Below are positions 49,829 through 57,575 of a stretch of DNA of 64,000 nt, piece after piece. A program made the translations under genes and the position numbers. The notes beneath the pieces are model-generated. The model saw only the letters and a program-made list of their open reading frames with translations, ran no database searches and was not told the DNA's origin. Position 1 is the stretch's first letter. Every line of letters begins with the position of its first letter. The stretch comes from VXRD01 sp965232265 (GTDB lineage: Bacteria; Latescibacterota; UBA2968), in the NCBI GenBank assembly GCA_965232265.1, contig CBDDPH010000002.1:124001-188000 (forward strand), read 5' to 3'.

Positions 49829-50749
49829 ATGCCCATTCCAAAGTCAGACAAGATCTGGTTTAATGGGAATTTTGTGGGTTGGGACGATGCCAAAATTCAC
49901 GTGCTGTCCCATGTGGTGCATTACGGTTCGAGTGTTTTTGAGGGGATAAGGTGTTATCATACCGAAAGAGGACCGGCCTGTTTCCGGCTGCGAGATCATG
50001 TGAAAAGGCTTTACGATTCGGCCAAAATTTATCGCATGGAAATTCCCTATACGCAGGATGAACTGGAAGCGGCCATTTTGGAGACAATTCGCATTAACAA
50101 TTTGCAAGCGTGTTATATCAGACCCGTAGTTTTGCGGGGATTTGGCGAATTGGCCGTCAATCCAATGCCCTGCCCGGTCGAGGTGGTGATCGCGGTGTGG
50201 GAATGGGGCAAGTATCTGGGGCCAGAAGCTCTGGAAAAAGGCGTGTCGGTTCGGTTTGCGTCGTGGAATCGCCTGGCACCCAATACCATGCCTTCGCTGG
50301 CCAAGGTGGCGGCGAATTACATGAATGCACAACTGATCAAGATGGAGGCGATGGCCGATGGATATGCCGAGGGCATTGCCCTGGATACACAGGGTTATGT
50401 GAGCGAAGGAAGTGGTGAAAATATTTTTATGGCGAAGAATGGGCAGATTTACACGCCTTCTACTGAGTCGTCTATTTTGCCCGGTATTACGCGACATTCG
50501 GTTATTGCACTTGCCCGAGCGTTGGGACATAAGGTGACGACGCGGCCGATACCAAGAGAGTCCCTGTACATTGCCGATGAGGTGTTTTTTACGGGTAGCG
50601 CGGCAGAGATCACGCCTATTACGGCTATTGATCATATCAAAATTGGCTGTGGTTCTCGAGGTGAGATCACAAAGAAGTTGCAGGACGCATTTTTTGCGAT
50701 TGTGGAAGGGCGTGCAGAAGACAAGCGCGGCTGGTTGACGTATGTTTAA
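49829..50749 (+). CDS. ilvE: Branched-chain amino acid aminotransferase
   Basis: 306 aa fold-type IV PLP enzyme for Val/Leu/Ile. KIWFNGNFVGWDDAKIHVLSH then YGSSVFEGIRCY; PLP-binding Lys159 in MPSLAKVAANY; YVSEGSGENIF; VFFTGSAAEITPI. AGAAAGGG upstream. First gene of the amino-acid biosynthesis part of a long co-directional series. Confidence 0.95.
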   Translation: MPIPKSDKIWFNGNFVGWDDAKIHVLSHVVHYGSSVFEGIRCYHTERGPACFRLRDHVKRLYDSAKIYRMEIPYTQDELEAAILETIRINNLQACYIRPVVLRGFGELAVNPMPCPVEVVIAVWEWGKYLGPEALEKGVSVRFASWNRLAPNTMPSLAKVAANYMNAQLIKMEAMADGYAEGIALDTQGYVSEGSGENIFMAKNGQIYTPSTESSILPGITRHSVIALARALGHKVTTRPIPRESLYIADEVFFTGSAAEITPITAIDHIKIGCGSRGEITKKLQDAFFAIVEGRAEDKRGWLTYV

Positions 50750-50768
50750 AAGACGGTGAGACGTGAAA

Positions 50769-50796
50769 TCCACTAAGGACACCAAGGACACGAAGG
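50769..50796. repeat. Nonanucleotide tandem repeat (3 degenerate 9-bp units)
   Basis: CACTAAGGA, CACCAAGGA, CACGAAGGG, placed just after ilvE. Confidence 0.65.
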
Positions 50797-50801
50797 GATA
50801 G

Positions 50802-50892
50802 AATGTAGGGGCGATCCGTGAACTGGTCTGAGAGGCGACCAGTTGAACACCGCCCGTGGTCGCCCGTTTGTTAAGATACAAGACGTAAGAGG
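50802..50892. repeat. GTAGGGGCG palindromic repeat, copy 4
   Basis: AATGTAGGGGCGA at the left and TCGCCCGTTTGTTAAGATACAAGA at the right match copies 2 and 3. The middle is different and contains its own hairpin (AACTGGTC...GACCAGTT). Confidence 0.75.
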
Positions 50893-50903
50893 GGGTAGGG
50901 TGG

Positions 50904-50962
50904 ACTGACAACTGACAACTGACAACTGACAACTGACAACTGACAACTGACAACTGACAACT
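50904..50962. repeat. Heptanucleotide tandem repeat, 8 perfect units of ACTGACA
   Basis: Eight identical units (50904-50959) plus ACT, directly abutting the proC ATG at 50963. They occupy the place of a ribosome-binding site. Confidence 0.9.
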
Positions 50963-51766
50963 ATGAACAAAAAAATCGCTGTTATTGGTGCAGGCAATAT
51001 GGGAGGCGCGCTGATGGCCGGTTGGATTCGGTCGGGAGAGATTGCGCCTGAAAATATCACGGCGGTGGATCTGATTGCTGAGGTGTTGGATCAGAGAAGG
51101 CGCGAATTGGGTGTCCATGTTGCGGCAGATGCACGCGAGGTGGTGGGGCATCAGGATATTGTGGTGCTGGGTGTGAAGCCCCAGTTCTGGAAGCAAACCG
51201 TTGAGGGATTTCGGGATTTGTTGCACGGTGATCAGGTGATTATTTCCTTCATGGCGGGTGTGCGAATTGCGGCGTTGGAAGCGGAATTGGGTTCTCTGCC
51301 CGTTATTCGCGCGATGCCCAATGTGCTGGCGCAGGTCGGTGCGGCGGGTTCGGGAATATGTGCGGGAACACATGCGGGTGAGGATCACCTGAGTCTGGCG
51401 CTGTCTCTGTTCAATGCGGTTGGTGCGGCGGTCGTTGTTTCAGAATCACAGATGGATGCGGTAACCGGACTCGCGGGCAGTGGACCTGCCTATGTGTACG
51501 CGGTAATTGACGCGCTGGCAGATGGCGGGGTGCGGTCTGGTTTGTCAAAAGATATGGCGTTGACGCTGGCGACTCAGACTGTGCTGGGGGCTGCGCGTAT
51601 GGTTGCCGAGAGCGGCGAACATCCGGCAATTTTGAAAGATCGGGTGACGTCGGCGGGCGGAACGACGATTGCGGGTTTGCACGCGCTGGAACAGGGCGGT
51701 TTGCGCGCGGCTTTGATGGATGCTGTTTTGGCTGCGACGGAGCGGTCGAGTGCATTGGGAGAGTGA
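50963..51766 (+). CDS. proC: Pyrroline-5-carboxylate reductase
   Basis: 267 aa, last step of proline synthesis. Rossmann motif IAVIGAGNMGGALMAGW (4-20); the family signature in the C-terminal helices is visible as LAGSGPAYVYAVIDALADGGV and VTSAGGTTIAGLHALEQ. The start codon is preceded only by ACTGACA repeats, with no Shine-Dalgarno sequence, so initiation may be weak or unusual. One base separates its stop from hisH's start. Confidence 0.95.
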   Translation: MNKKIAVIGAGNMGGALMAGWIRSGEIAPENITAVDLIAEVLDQRRRELGVHVAADAREVVGHQDIVVLGVKPQFWKQTVEGFRDLLHGDQVIISFMAGVRIAALEAELGSLPVIRAMPNVLAQVGAAGSGICAGTHAGEDHLSLALSLFNAVGAAVVVSESQMDAVTGLAGSGPAYVYAVIDALADGGVRSGLSKDMALTLATQTVLGAARMVAESGEHPAILKDRVTSAGGTTIAGLHALEQGGLRAALMDAVLAATERSSALGE

Positions 51767-51767
51767 G

Positions 51768-52370
51768 ATGATTGCAATTGTCGATTACGGGATGGGGAAT
51801 TTGCGAAGTGTTCAAAAGGCGTTTGAACACGTTGGTGCGAAGGCTGTTATTGTCGATAGACCCGAGGATATCGATTCCGCCGATCGCGTTGTGCTTCCCG
51901 GCGTGGGGGCATTTGGCGATGCGATGAACAATCTGAAAACAGCGGGATTGATTGCGCCCATTGCGAGGGCTATTTCAGAAGGCCGACCCTTTTTGGGCAT
52001 TTGTTTGGGCTTGCAATTGATGTTTGCCGAGAGTGAAGAAATGGGTCGGCATAAGGGATTGGATATTTTGCCGGGAACGGTGAAGCGTTTTCCCGAAGGG
52101 CAGCGCGTTCCGCAAATTGGGTGGAATGAGGTGCGAATTCAGCGCGAGACAGCACTTCTGTATGGCGTGCCCGATAGGTCTTATTTTTATTTTGTCCATT
52201 CTTTTTTTGTGGCGTCTGAGCGCGGTGAAGATGTGGTGGGGGTGACGGATTACGGGATTGATTATGCGTCAATTGCCGGAAATGGTCGGGCTTTTGGCGT
52301 GCAATTTCACCCCGAGAAAAGTCAGGATGCCGGCTTGAAAATTTTGAAGAATTTTGCGGAGAGGGTGTAG
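51768..52370 (+). CDS. hisH: Imidazole glycerol phosphate synthase, glutaminase subunit
   Basis: 200 aa class I amidotransferase supplying ammonia to HisF. IAIVDYGMGNLRSV opening, nucleophile Cys79 in GICLGLQL, His181-Pro-Glu183 in FHPEKSQ. ATG directly after the proC stop; the hisF start follows after one base. Histidine pathway. Confidence 0.96.
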   Translation: MIAIVDYGMGNLRSVQKAFEHVGAKAVIVDRPEDIDSADRVVLPGVGAFGDAMNNLKTAGLIAPIARAISEGRPFLGICLGLQLMFAESEEMGRHKGLDILPGTVKRFPEGQRVPQIGWNEVRIQRETALLYGVPDRSYFYFVHSFFVASERGEDVVGVTDYGIDYASIAGNGRAFGVQFHPEKSQDAGLKILKNFAERV

Positions 52371-52371
52371 A

Positions 52372-53169
52372 ATGCTGGCCAGGCGAATTATTCCGTGTTT
52401 GGATGTGAAAAACGGTCGCAATGTGCGCGGGGTTAAGTTTTCAGCCGATAAAGACGCTGGCGATCCCATTGAACTCGCGAAACGCTATGATGCAGAAGGA
52501 GCCGATGAACTGGTATTTTACGATATTACGGCGTCGGCGGAGAAGCGCGATATTGTCGGCAAACTCGTGCGGCGCGTGTCCGAAGAGGTGTTTATTCCCT
52601 TTACGGTTGGTGGGGGCGTTCGCACGTATTATGACATTCGCACGATTATCGAAGGGGGCGCGGAAAAAGCGTCGATCAATTCGGCAGCCGTACACACGCC
52701 TGAAATTATTACGCAGGGGGCTGAAAGTTTTGGGTCGCAGGCAATTGTGGGGTCAATTGACGCAATTCGACAGCCGAATCCCGATCAAACAGAGGATGTG
52801 CGCTGGGAAGTGGTTATCAATGGCGGGCGCACATATACTGGACGAGATGCCCTCGAATGGGCTGAGGAATTGGTGGACCTCGGCGCGGGCGAACTGGTTT
52901 TGAACAGTATTGATGCGGATGGTACAAAAGATGGATACGATATTGAGTTAAATCGCATGGTTGCCGAGCGCGTGGATGTGCCGATTGTGGCGTCTGGTGG
53001 GGCAGGGGGGCCAGAGGATATGTACGCGGTGTTGTCCGAAGGCAAGGCGAGCGCGGCGCTGGCGGCGTCGATTTTTCACTATAAGCAATACAGTATTGCG
53101 GAAGTTAAAACCTATCTCGCAGAACGCGGGGTACCCGTGCGTCCCAAAATCGAGATTGATTTGACATGA
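52372..53169 (+). CDS. hisF: Imidazole glycerol phosphate synthase, cyclase subunit
   Basis: 265 aa TIM barrel partner of HisH. CLDVKNGRNVRGVKF with catalytic Asp11; VGGGVRTYYDI; second catalytic Asp in IVGSIDAI near 131; VASGGAGGPEDM at the C-terminus. About ten residues longer than typical HisF. Other his genes are absent from the window. The stop overlaps the proB start by four bases (ATGA). Confidence 0.96.
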   Translation: MLARRIIPCLDVKNGRNVRGVKFSADKDAGDPIELAKRYDAEGADELVFYDITASAEKRDIVGKLVRRVSEEVFIPFTVGGGVRTYYDIRTIIEGGAEKASINSAAVHTPEIITQGAESFGSQAIVGSIDAIRQPNPDQTEDVRWEVVINGGRTYTGRDALEWAEELVDLGAGELVLNSIDADGTKDGYDIELNRMVAERVDVPIVASGGAGGPEDMYAVLSEGKASAALAASIFHYKQYSIAEVKTYLAERGVPVRPKIEIDLT

Positions 53170-54320
53170 ATGGGACGAATAGACAAATAGATCGCAAAGT
53201 TTTGTTTGCTGATGTGCGGCGGGTAGTGGTAAAATTGGGCACGCGGGTGGTGACGGCACAGGGCAACACACTGAATCTCGCGGTGATTGACCGCCTGTCC
53301 GCCGATGTGGCATATTTGAGAGATCGCGGGTTACAGGTGGCAATTGTGACATCTGGAGCCGTTGGTGCCGGCATGGGGCAGTTGGGGTTGCGTAATCGAC
53401 CGAGGCGGTTGGCCGATTTGCAAGCCACGGCTGCGGTGGGGCAGGGTTTGGTGATGGATGCTTACAAACGGGCATTTGAGGCACACGGTGTTTTGGTGGG
53501 GCAGGTGCTGTTGACTTCTGATGATCTGGACAATCGCACGCGGTATGTGAATGCGCGGAATACATTGGACCAATTGTTTCGGTATGGCGTCGTGCCTGTT
53601 GTCAATGAGAACGACAGCGTGGCGGTGGAAGAATTGCAATTGTCTGTGGGTGAAAATGACCGCCTGTCCGCAATGGTGTCGCATCTGGTGGATGCGGACA
53701 TGCTGGTGTTGTTGACCGATGTCGATGGGTTGTTTTCGTGCGATCCCGCAAAAGACCCAGACGCACAACTGGTTCGGTCTGTGTACGGGATGCCCGAAGA
53801 ACTCTACGCAACTGTGGGGTCTTCGGGGAGTGCGCTGGGACGCGGGGGCATGCGTACAAAACTCAGGGCAGCCGAGGCCGTGATGCAAGGTGGGCAGATG
53901 GCGGTGATTGCAAATGGATGTACAAACGGTTTGCGCGAAATTTTGGATGGGGCAGATTGCGGCACGTTATTTGTGGCGGATAATCGCAGTTTGAACAGCA
54001 GAGATTTGTGGTTGGCGCATTCCCGAAAGCGAGGGGGTGTGGTCGTAGATGATGGCGCAGTGGTCGCTTTGAGCGATGGCGGCAAGAGTTTGTTGCCTTC
54101 GGGTATTGTCCGCGTTATTGGCGATTTTGAAGTTGGTGAACTCATCGGCGTTGAATCAAAACAACGCGTCGAGATCGCGCGCGGTTTAACGAGATTTGGT
54201 GCCTATGATGTGCGGCGTATTCGCGGAAAAAAAACGCCAGAAGTTGCAGAAATTCTCGGGATCAAAAACGGCGCAGTGGTTATCCACCGGGATGATATGG
54301 TGGTGTTAAATCGGAGGTAG
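53166..54320 (+). CDS. proB: Glutamate 5-kinase with PUA domain
   Basis: 384 aa, first step of proline synthesis. Amino-acid-kinase domain: VVVKLGTRVVT, VTSGAVGAGMGQLGL, NENDSVAVEELQ, LLTDVDGLFSCDP, GRGGMRTKLRAAEAVMQGG. The C-terminal PUA domain is at about 283-370. It normally occurs with proA; here it is with hisHF and proC, without proA. Coupled to hisF. Confidence 0.95.
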   Translation: MNGTNRQIDRKVLFADVRRVVVKLGTRVVTAQGNTLNLAVIDRLSADVAYLRDRGLQVAIVTSGAVGAGMGQLGLRNRPRRLADLQATAAVGQGLVMDAYKRAFEAHGVLVGQVLLTSDDLDNRTRYVNARNTLDQLFRYGVVPVVNENDSVAVEELQLSVGENDRLSAMVSHLVDADMLVLLTDVDGLFSCDPAKDPDAQLVRSVYGMPEELYATVGSSGSALGRGGMRTKLRAAEAVMQGGQMAVIANGCTNGLREILDGADCGTLFVADNRSLNSRDLWLAHSRKRGGVVVDDGAVVALSDGGKSLLPSGIVRVIGDFEVGELIGVESKQRVEIARGLTRFGAYDVRRIRGKKTPEVAEILGIKNGAVVIHRDDMVVLNRR

Positions 54321-54324
54321 AACA

Positions 54325-54338
54325 ACCGACAACTGACT
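54325..54338. repeat. Degenerate heptamer pair ACCGACA-ACTGACT
   Basis: Two units of the same kind as the proC array, 15 bases before the ATG of the FtsB-like gene. Confidence 0.45.
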
Positions 54339-54352
54339 TTGGAGATTGTGTT

Positions 54353-54721
54353 ATGCGCTCATTTTATCGGGGACGAAGTACGGTGTTGCCGGAAAACAGT
54401 CCGGTGTTACCGGGAAGCGCAAGGCGACGCCTGAATAGATTTTTAATATTTGCACCTGTGGTGCTTTCCCTTTATTTCTTTTTTGCAGGAGATAGTGGGA
54501 TTTTCCAACTCGTAATGCGCGAGCAGCAAATTGCCGCATTGAAACGGGAAATTGAAACCATTCGTCAGGAGAATGCGATGCTGGAACGCGAGGCGAAATT
54601 GCTGGAAAACAATTTGGGTGAAATTGAACGCATTGCTCGCGAGCGCTATGGCATGGTGTATCCCAATGAATCGATTTATATGATCTATACCAATCCCCCA
54701 ACAGCATTGGAGTCGCCGTGA
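54353..54721 (+). CDS. FtsB/DivIC-type septum formation protein
   Basis: 122 aa bitopic cell-division protein. Basic N-terminus, one membrane segment (about 29-46), coiled coil 54-90 (REQQIAALKREIETIRQENAMLERE), then the DivIC motif IERIARERYGMVYPNE. Works with FtsL and FtsQ at the septum. TTGGAGA upstream. Overlaps recO by four bases. Confidence 0.8.
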   Translation: MRSFYRGRSTVLPENSPVLPGSARRRLNRFLIFAPVVLSLYFFFAGDSGIFQLVMREQQIAALKREIETIRQENAMLEREAKLLENNLGEIERIARERYGMVYPNESIYMIYTNPPTALESP

Positions 54722-55503
54722 TTTGTCAGACCGATGGGTTGGTGTTGCGCGGTTTTCGCATGAGTGAAAGCAGCAAGGTCGTGGTGCTGTTTTCTCGGGA
54801 TTACGGCAAGTTGCGTCTGGTAGCCAAAGGCGCGCGACGACCCAAAAGCAAATTTGGTGCGAGTCTTGAACCCATGACCTGGGGTCGTTATGTTTTTTAT
54901 CGGCAGGATAATCGCGAGTTGCAAATATTGAGCGAAGGGGATATTACACACGCTTTTGAACCGGTAAAACAACACTACGGCCGGATGGCTGCCGGAAGCG
55001 CGATATGCGAATTTCTGGATCATATTACCGAAGATGAAGATCGCAATCCCCTTTTGTTTAGCATCGCGCTTGAAGCGATGCAATGGGTGGGAAGCATTGC
55101 GGAGATGGCCCTGGATGTACCGGTGTGGTATTTCCAGATTCGCGCTGCGGGTGCTGTGGGGTATCGCCCCCATCTAAGTGGGTGTGTTCAATGTGGTGCT
55201 CGGCTTCAGGGGCACCGCCTGGGGTTCAGCCCGGGCCTGGGTGGTACATTGTGCGACAATCACGCAGGGGCGGGCATGCGCGTGCAGTTCAAGACGGTAA
55301 ATTTCATGGCGCATCTACAGGTGGGACGCCCAGACCGCATTGATCTTTCCCTCTTGCAGGGCGTGAACCGCGCAGAGGTGACGCGAATATTGCGGGCATT
55401 TTTTGATCAACACATCGCATCGCGCTATCGCCCAAAGGCGCTGGATTTTTTTGAACGCTTGAGGGCAGCAGAACCCGCGATGCCCTATCGCTCAGGGGTA
55501 TAG
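54718..55503 (+). CDS. recO: DNA repair protein RecO
   Basis: 261 aa. GTG start in a GTGA overlap. An OB-fold N-terminus (TDGLVLRGFRMSESSKVVVLFSRDYGKLRL and AKGARRPKSKFG) with the typical A.G.R..KS motif, then a helical domain and a zinc module (Cys156, Cys159, Cys179, His182). The last ligand looks like His and not Cys. Loads RecA with RecR in recombinational repair. Confidence 0.93.
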   Translation: MICQTDGLVLRGFRMSESSKVVVLFSRDYGKLRLVAKGARRPKSKFGASLEPMTWGRYVFYRQDNRELQILSEGDITHAFEPVKQHYGRMAAGSAICEFLDHITEDEDRNPLLFSIALEAMQWVGSIAEMALDVPVWYFQIRAAGAVGYRPHLSGCVQCGARLQGHRLGFSPGLGGTLCDNHAGAGMRVQFKTVNFMAHLQVGRPDRIDLSLLQGVNRAEVTRILRAFFDQHIASRYRPKALDFFERLRAAEPAMPYRSGV

Positions 55504-55511
55504 GATTTGTG

Positions 55512-56042
55512 ATGCATCGATTTTTACAGCGATGGTTGGAGCGCGAAAAGCCGCTATTTCCCAAATTGCGTGCCATTCCACTATTTCGGGAATTGAATCG
55601 CCGGGAGCTGCAGGCGGTGGTAGAACTTATAGAAATTCGCAAGTATTCAACAGGCGATGTTGTTTTTCAACAAGGTGGACCGGGAGATGGGGTTTACGTG
55701 GTGTTAAAGGGATGTGTAAAGGTGGTTCAGAAGGATGGCAAAGATGGCGAGAAAGTGTTGCTTGCCCAATCTGAATCCGGTTCCTTTTTTGGTGAAACAG
55801 CACTTTTGGAAGATGTGCCGAGAACAGCAGCAGCAGTGGCGGCAGAAGATACCAGGTTGGCACTTTTCCCGCGAGACGCACTGCATCAGTTGGCGAAACA
55901 ACGGCCGCATTTGGGAGTAAAAATCGCCATTCAACTCGCGCGTATTGTCGCGGAGCGATTGCGGCAAACCAATCACAGTTTGCAGGCTGCCCGAGATGAG
56001 TTGGCGGCAAACCAAAAAGAGGACGGAGAAGACGAGTCATGA
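55512..56042 (+). CDS. Cyclic-nucleotide-binding domain protein without HTH
   Basis: 176 aa (a GTG three bases upstream is also possible). One cNMP-binding domain: FRELNRRELQAVVELIEIRKYS, GDVVFQQGGPGDGVYVVLKGCVKVV, SGSFFGETALLEDVPRTAAAVA (phosphate-binding cassette). A C-terminal helix follows and no DNA-binding domain. It therefore senses a ligand but does not bind DNA itself. It overlaps the AI-2E permease start by four bases, so it may modulate that protein. Confidence 0.85.
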   Translation: MHRFLQRWLEREKPLFPKLRAIPLFRELNRRELQAVVELIEIRKYSTGDVVFQQGGPGDGVYVVLKGCVKVVQKDGKDGEKVLLAQSESGSFFGETALLEDVPRTAAAVAAEDTRLALFPRDALHQLAKQRPHLGVKIAIQLARIVAERLRQTNHSLQAARDELAANQKEDGEDES

Positions 56043-57562
56043 ATGAACCCTCTTCTGGCGGCATGGGCACGGCTCAGATTTTGCGTATTGTGATTTTTTT
56101 GGGCCTCATCGTTGTGGCGGTCTGGTTGTTATATACGATTCGAAGTACTCTGGCGCCTTTTTTTATTGCGTTTGTGCTGTCGTATTTGTTAATGCCTCTG
56201 GTCAATTTGCTCGAGTCGTATCGCTTAAATCGCCTGGTCGCTACGGCTGTGGTCTTAGTCTCTGTTTTTGCTGTTGTTTTTATTCCGCTCATTGTGGTCA
56301 TGCCTGTGATAGGGCGCAGTACTGAGGATATGGTCGAGCGCATTATTGGCGAGCAGGGTACATGGTACTGTGTGGTGGGAAATACGGGCGACGACGTGGT
56401 GACGATTGATCGTTATGAGAGTGAATTCGAAGATTTTAAGGTCGAGGGCCTGCCCCTGAAATTGGCACCCGGTGGTCGAGATGCGGAATCCCCTATCTTT
56501 TCTTGGCCGCCACAGGCCAGCCCAAGAGTGGTAGGTGGCCGAGACACACTGCGTGTGGTATTTTCTCCACAAGCGAATGAGCCGCGCCAGGCATATTTGA
56601 AATTGTACGGTTTTTATGGTGGGCAAAAAGATTCCATTGTGTTGACGCTTAGAGGGAATATTGAGGGTGTATCATCGCTTTCAGACTCATCGGTCGTGGA
56701 ACCCGAGGCACCGGTTCAATTTGGGAAAGCACAAATTTTAATATCGGCAACACAACATACATTTGGGGAATACAAGCGCGGATATCTGGCAGTTGTGAAA
56801 ACCTATATTGAGACCTTTCATGCCAGCTTTGAAAAATGGATGCCTATGCTCAAAGAATGGATGCCCTTGCTCGAAAGCAAAGATGTGGTTCATGCGTTCA
56901 ATGAGCGTTTGCAGGTCATCGCCACAGATTTGTTTAAGGAGACGCCTCGATTGGTCGGGCAATTGCTGTCAGGGCTTACATTTTTTGTTATTGTGCCTTT
57001 TGTTTTATTTTTCTTTTTGGGAGAGAGCAGAAGGATCAAGCGCGCGATCATTGAGCAGGTGCCAAATCGATATTTTGAACTGGTATTAAATTTGTTGCAT
57101 CGCATCGATAGGCAATTGGGTAGCTATATGCGCGGTATGGTGTTGTCTGTGCTGATTGTCTCGCTTCTGTCAATTACCGGACTTTATATCATCGGTCTGG
57201 AACATTTTCTGCTGATTGGCCTTCTCGCGGGTTTGGCCAATGTGATTCCCTATATGGGCCCTGCGATTGGGATTATTGCCGGTGTTGTTGCCGCTGTATT
57301 GCAATATTCTGCTCTGAGTTTTGGTGTGGTTATTCCAGTGATTATTGTGTTTGCAATCGTTCAACTCGTAGATAATGTTTTTGTCGCCCCCATGGTGGTT
57401 GGACGCAGTGTTAATTTGCATCCTCTGCTCGTCATTTTTGCGGTGCTCGTCGGCAGCGAGTTGTTTGGCGCAGTTGGCATGTTATTGGCCGTGCCCACAA
57501 CGGCGGTGATTAAGGTATCTGTGCGGACGATTTATGAGGGGTGGCGAGGTTATTCGGTTTAG
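56039..57562 (+). CDS. AI-2E/PerM family permease with inserted Ig-like domain
   Basis: 507 aa, against about 350 for the family. Membrane segments are at about 15-32, 35-58, 65-91, then 285-310 and five or more to 500, with the C-terminal signature NVIPYMGPAIGIIAG and VPTTAVIKV. Between helices three and four, residues about 105-210 form an extra beta domain: VVGNTGDDVVTIDRYE, LPLKLAPGG, DTLRVVFSPQAN, IVLTLRGNIEG. This matches the ASH/choice-of-anchor D pattern (NTG..P(L)TI..., L..APGG, V.F.P, ...L.G.). The transport substrate is unknown (ions, AI-2 or others in the family). In a row with the cNMP protein and valS. Confidence 0.85.
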   Translation: MNEPSSGGMGTAQILRIVIFLGLIVVAVWLLYTIRSTLAPFFIAFVLSYLLMPLVNLLESYRLNRLVATAVVLVSVFAVVFIPLIVVMPVIGRSTEDMVERIIGEQGTWYCVVGNTGDDVVTIDRYESEFEDFKVEGLPLKLAPGGRDAESPIFSWPPQASPRVVGGRDTLRVVFSPQANEPRQAYLKLYGFYGGQKDSIVLTLRGNIEGVSSLSDSSVVEPEAPVQFGKAQILISATQHTFGEYKRGYLAVVKTYIETFHASFEKWMPMLKEWMPLLESKDVVHAFNERLQVIATDLFKETPRLVGQLLSGLTFFVIVPFVLFFFLGESRRIKRAIIEQVPNRYFELVLNLLHRIDRQLGSYMRGMVLSVLIVSLLSITGLYIIGLEHFLLIGLLAGLANVIPYMGPAIGIIAGVVAAVLQYSALSFGVVIPVIIVFAIVQLVDNVFVAPMVVGRSVNLHPLLVIFAVLVGSELFGAVGMLLAVPTTAVIKVSVRTIYEGWRGYSV

Positions 57563-57575
57563 GAAAGAAGGAATC

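Noticed and set aside
50904..50962. Possible CRISPR array
   Set aside because: Units of 7 bases follow each other without spacers; no cas genes are present.
49844..51388. 514-codon minus-strand frame across ilvE, repeats and proC
   Set aside because: It runs through two real genes, a palindromic repeat and the heptamer array; coding in it is not credible.
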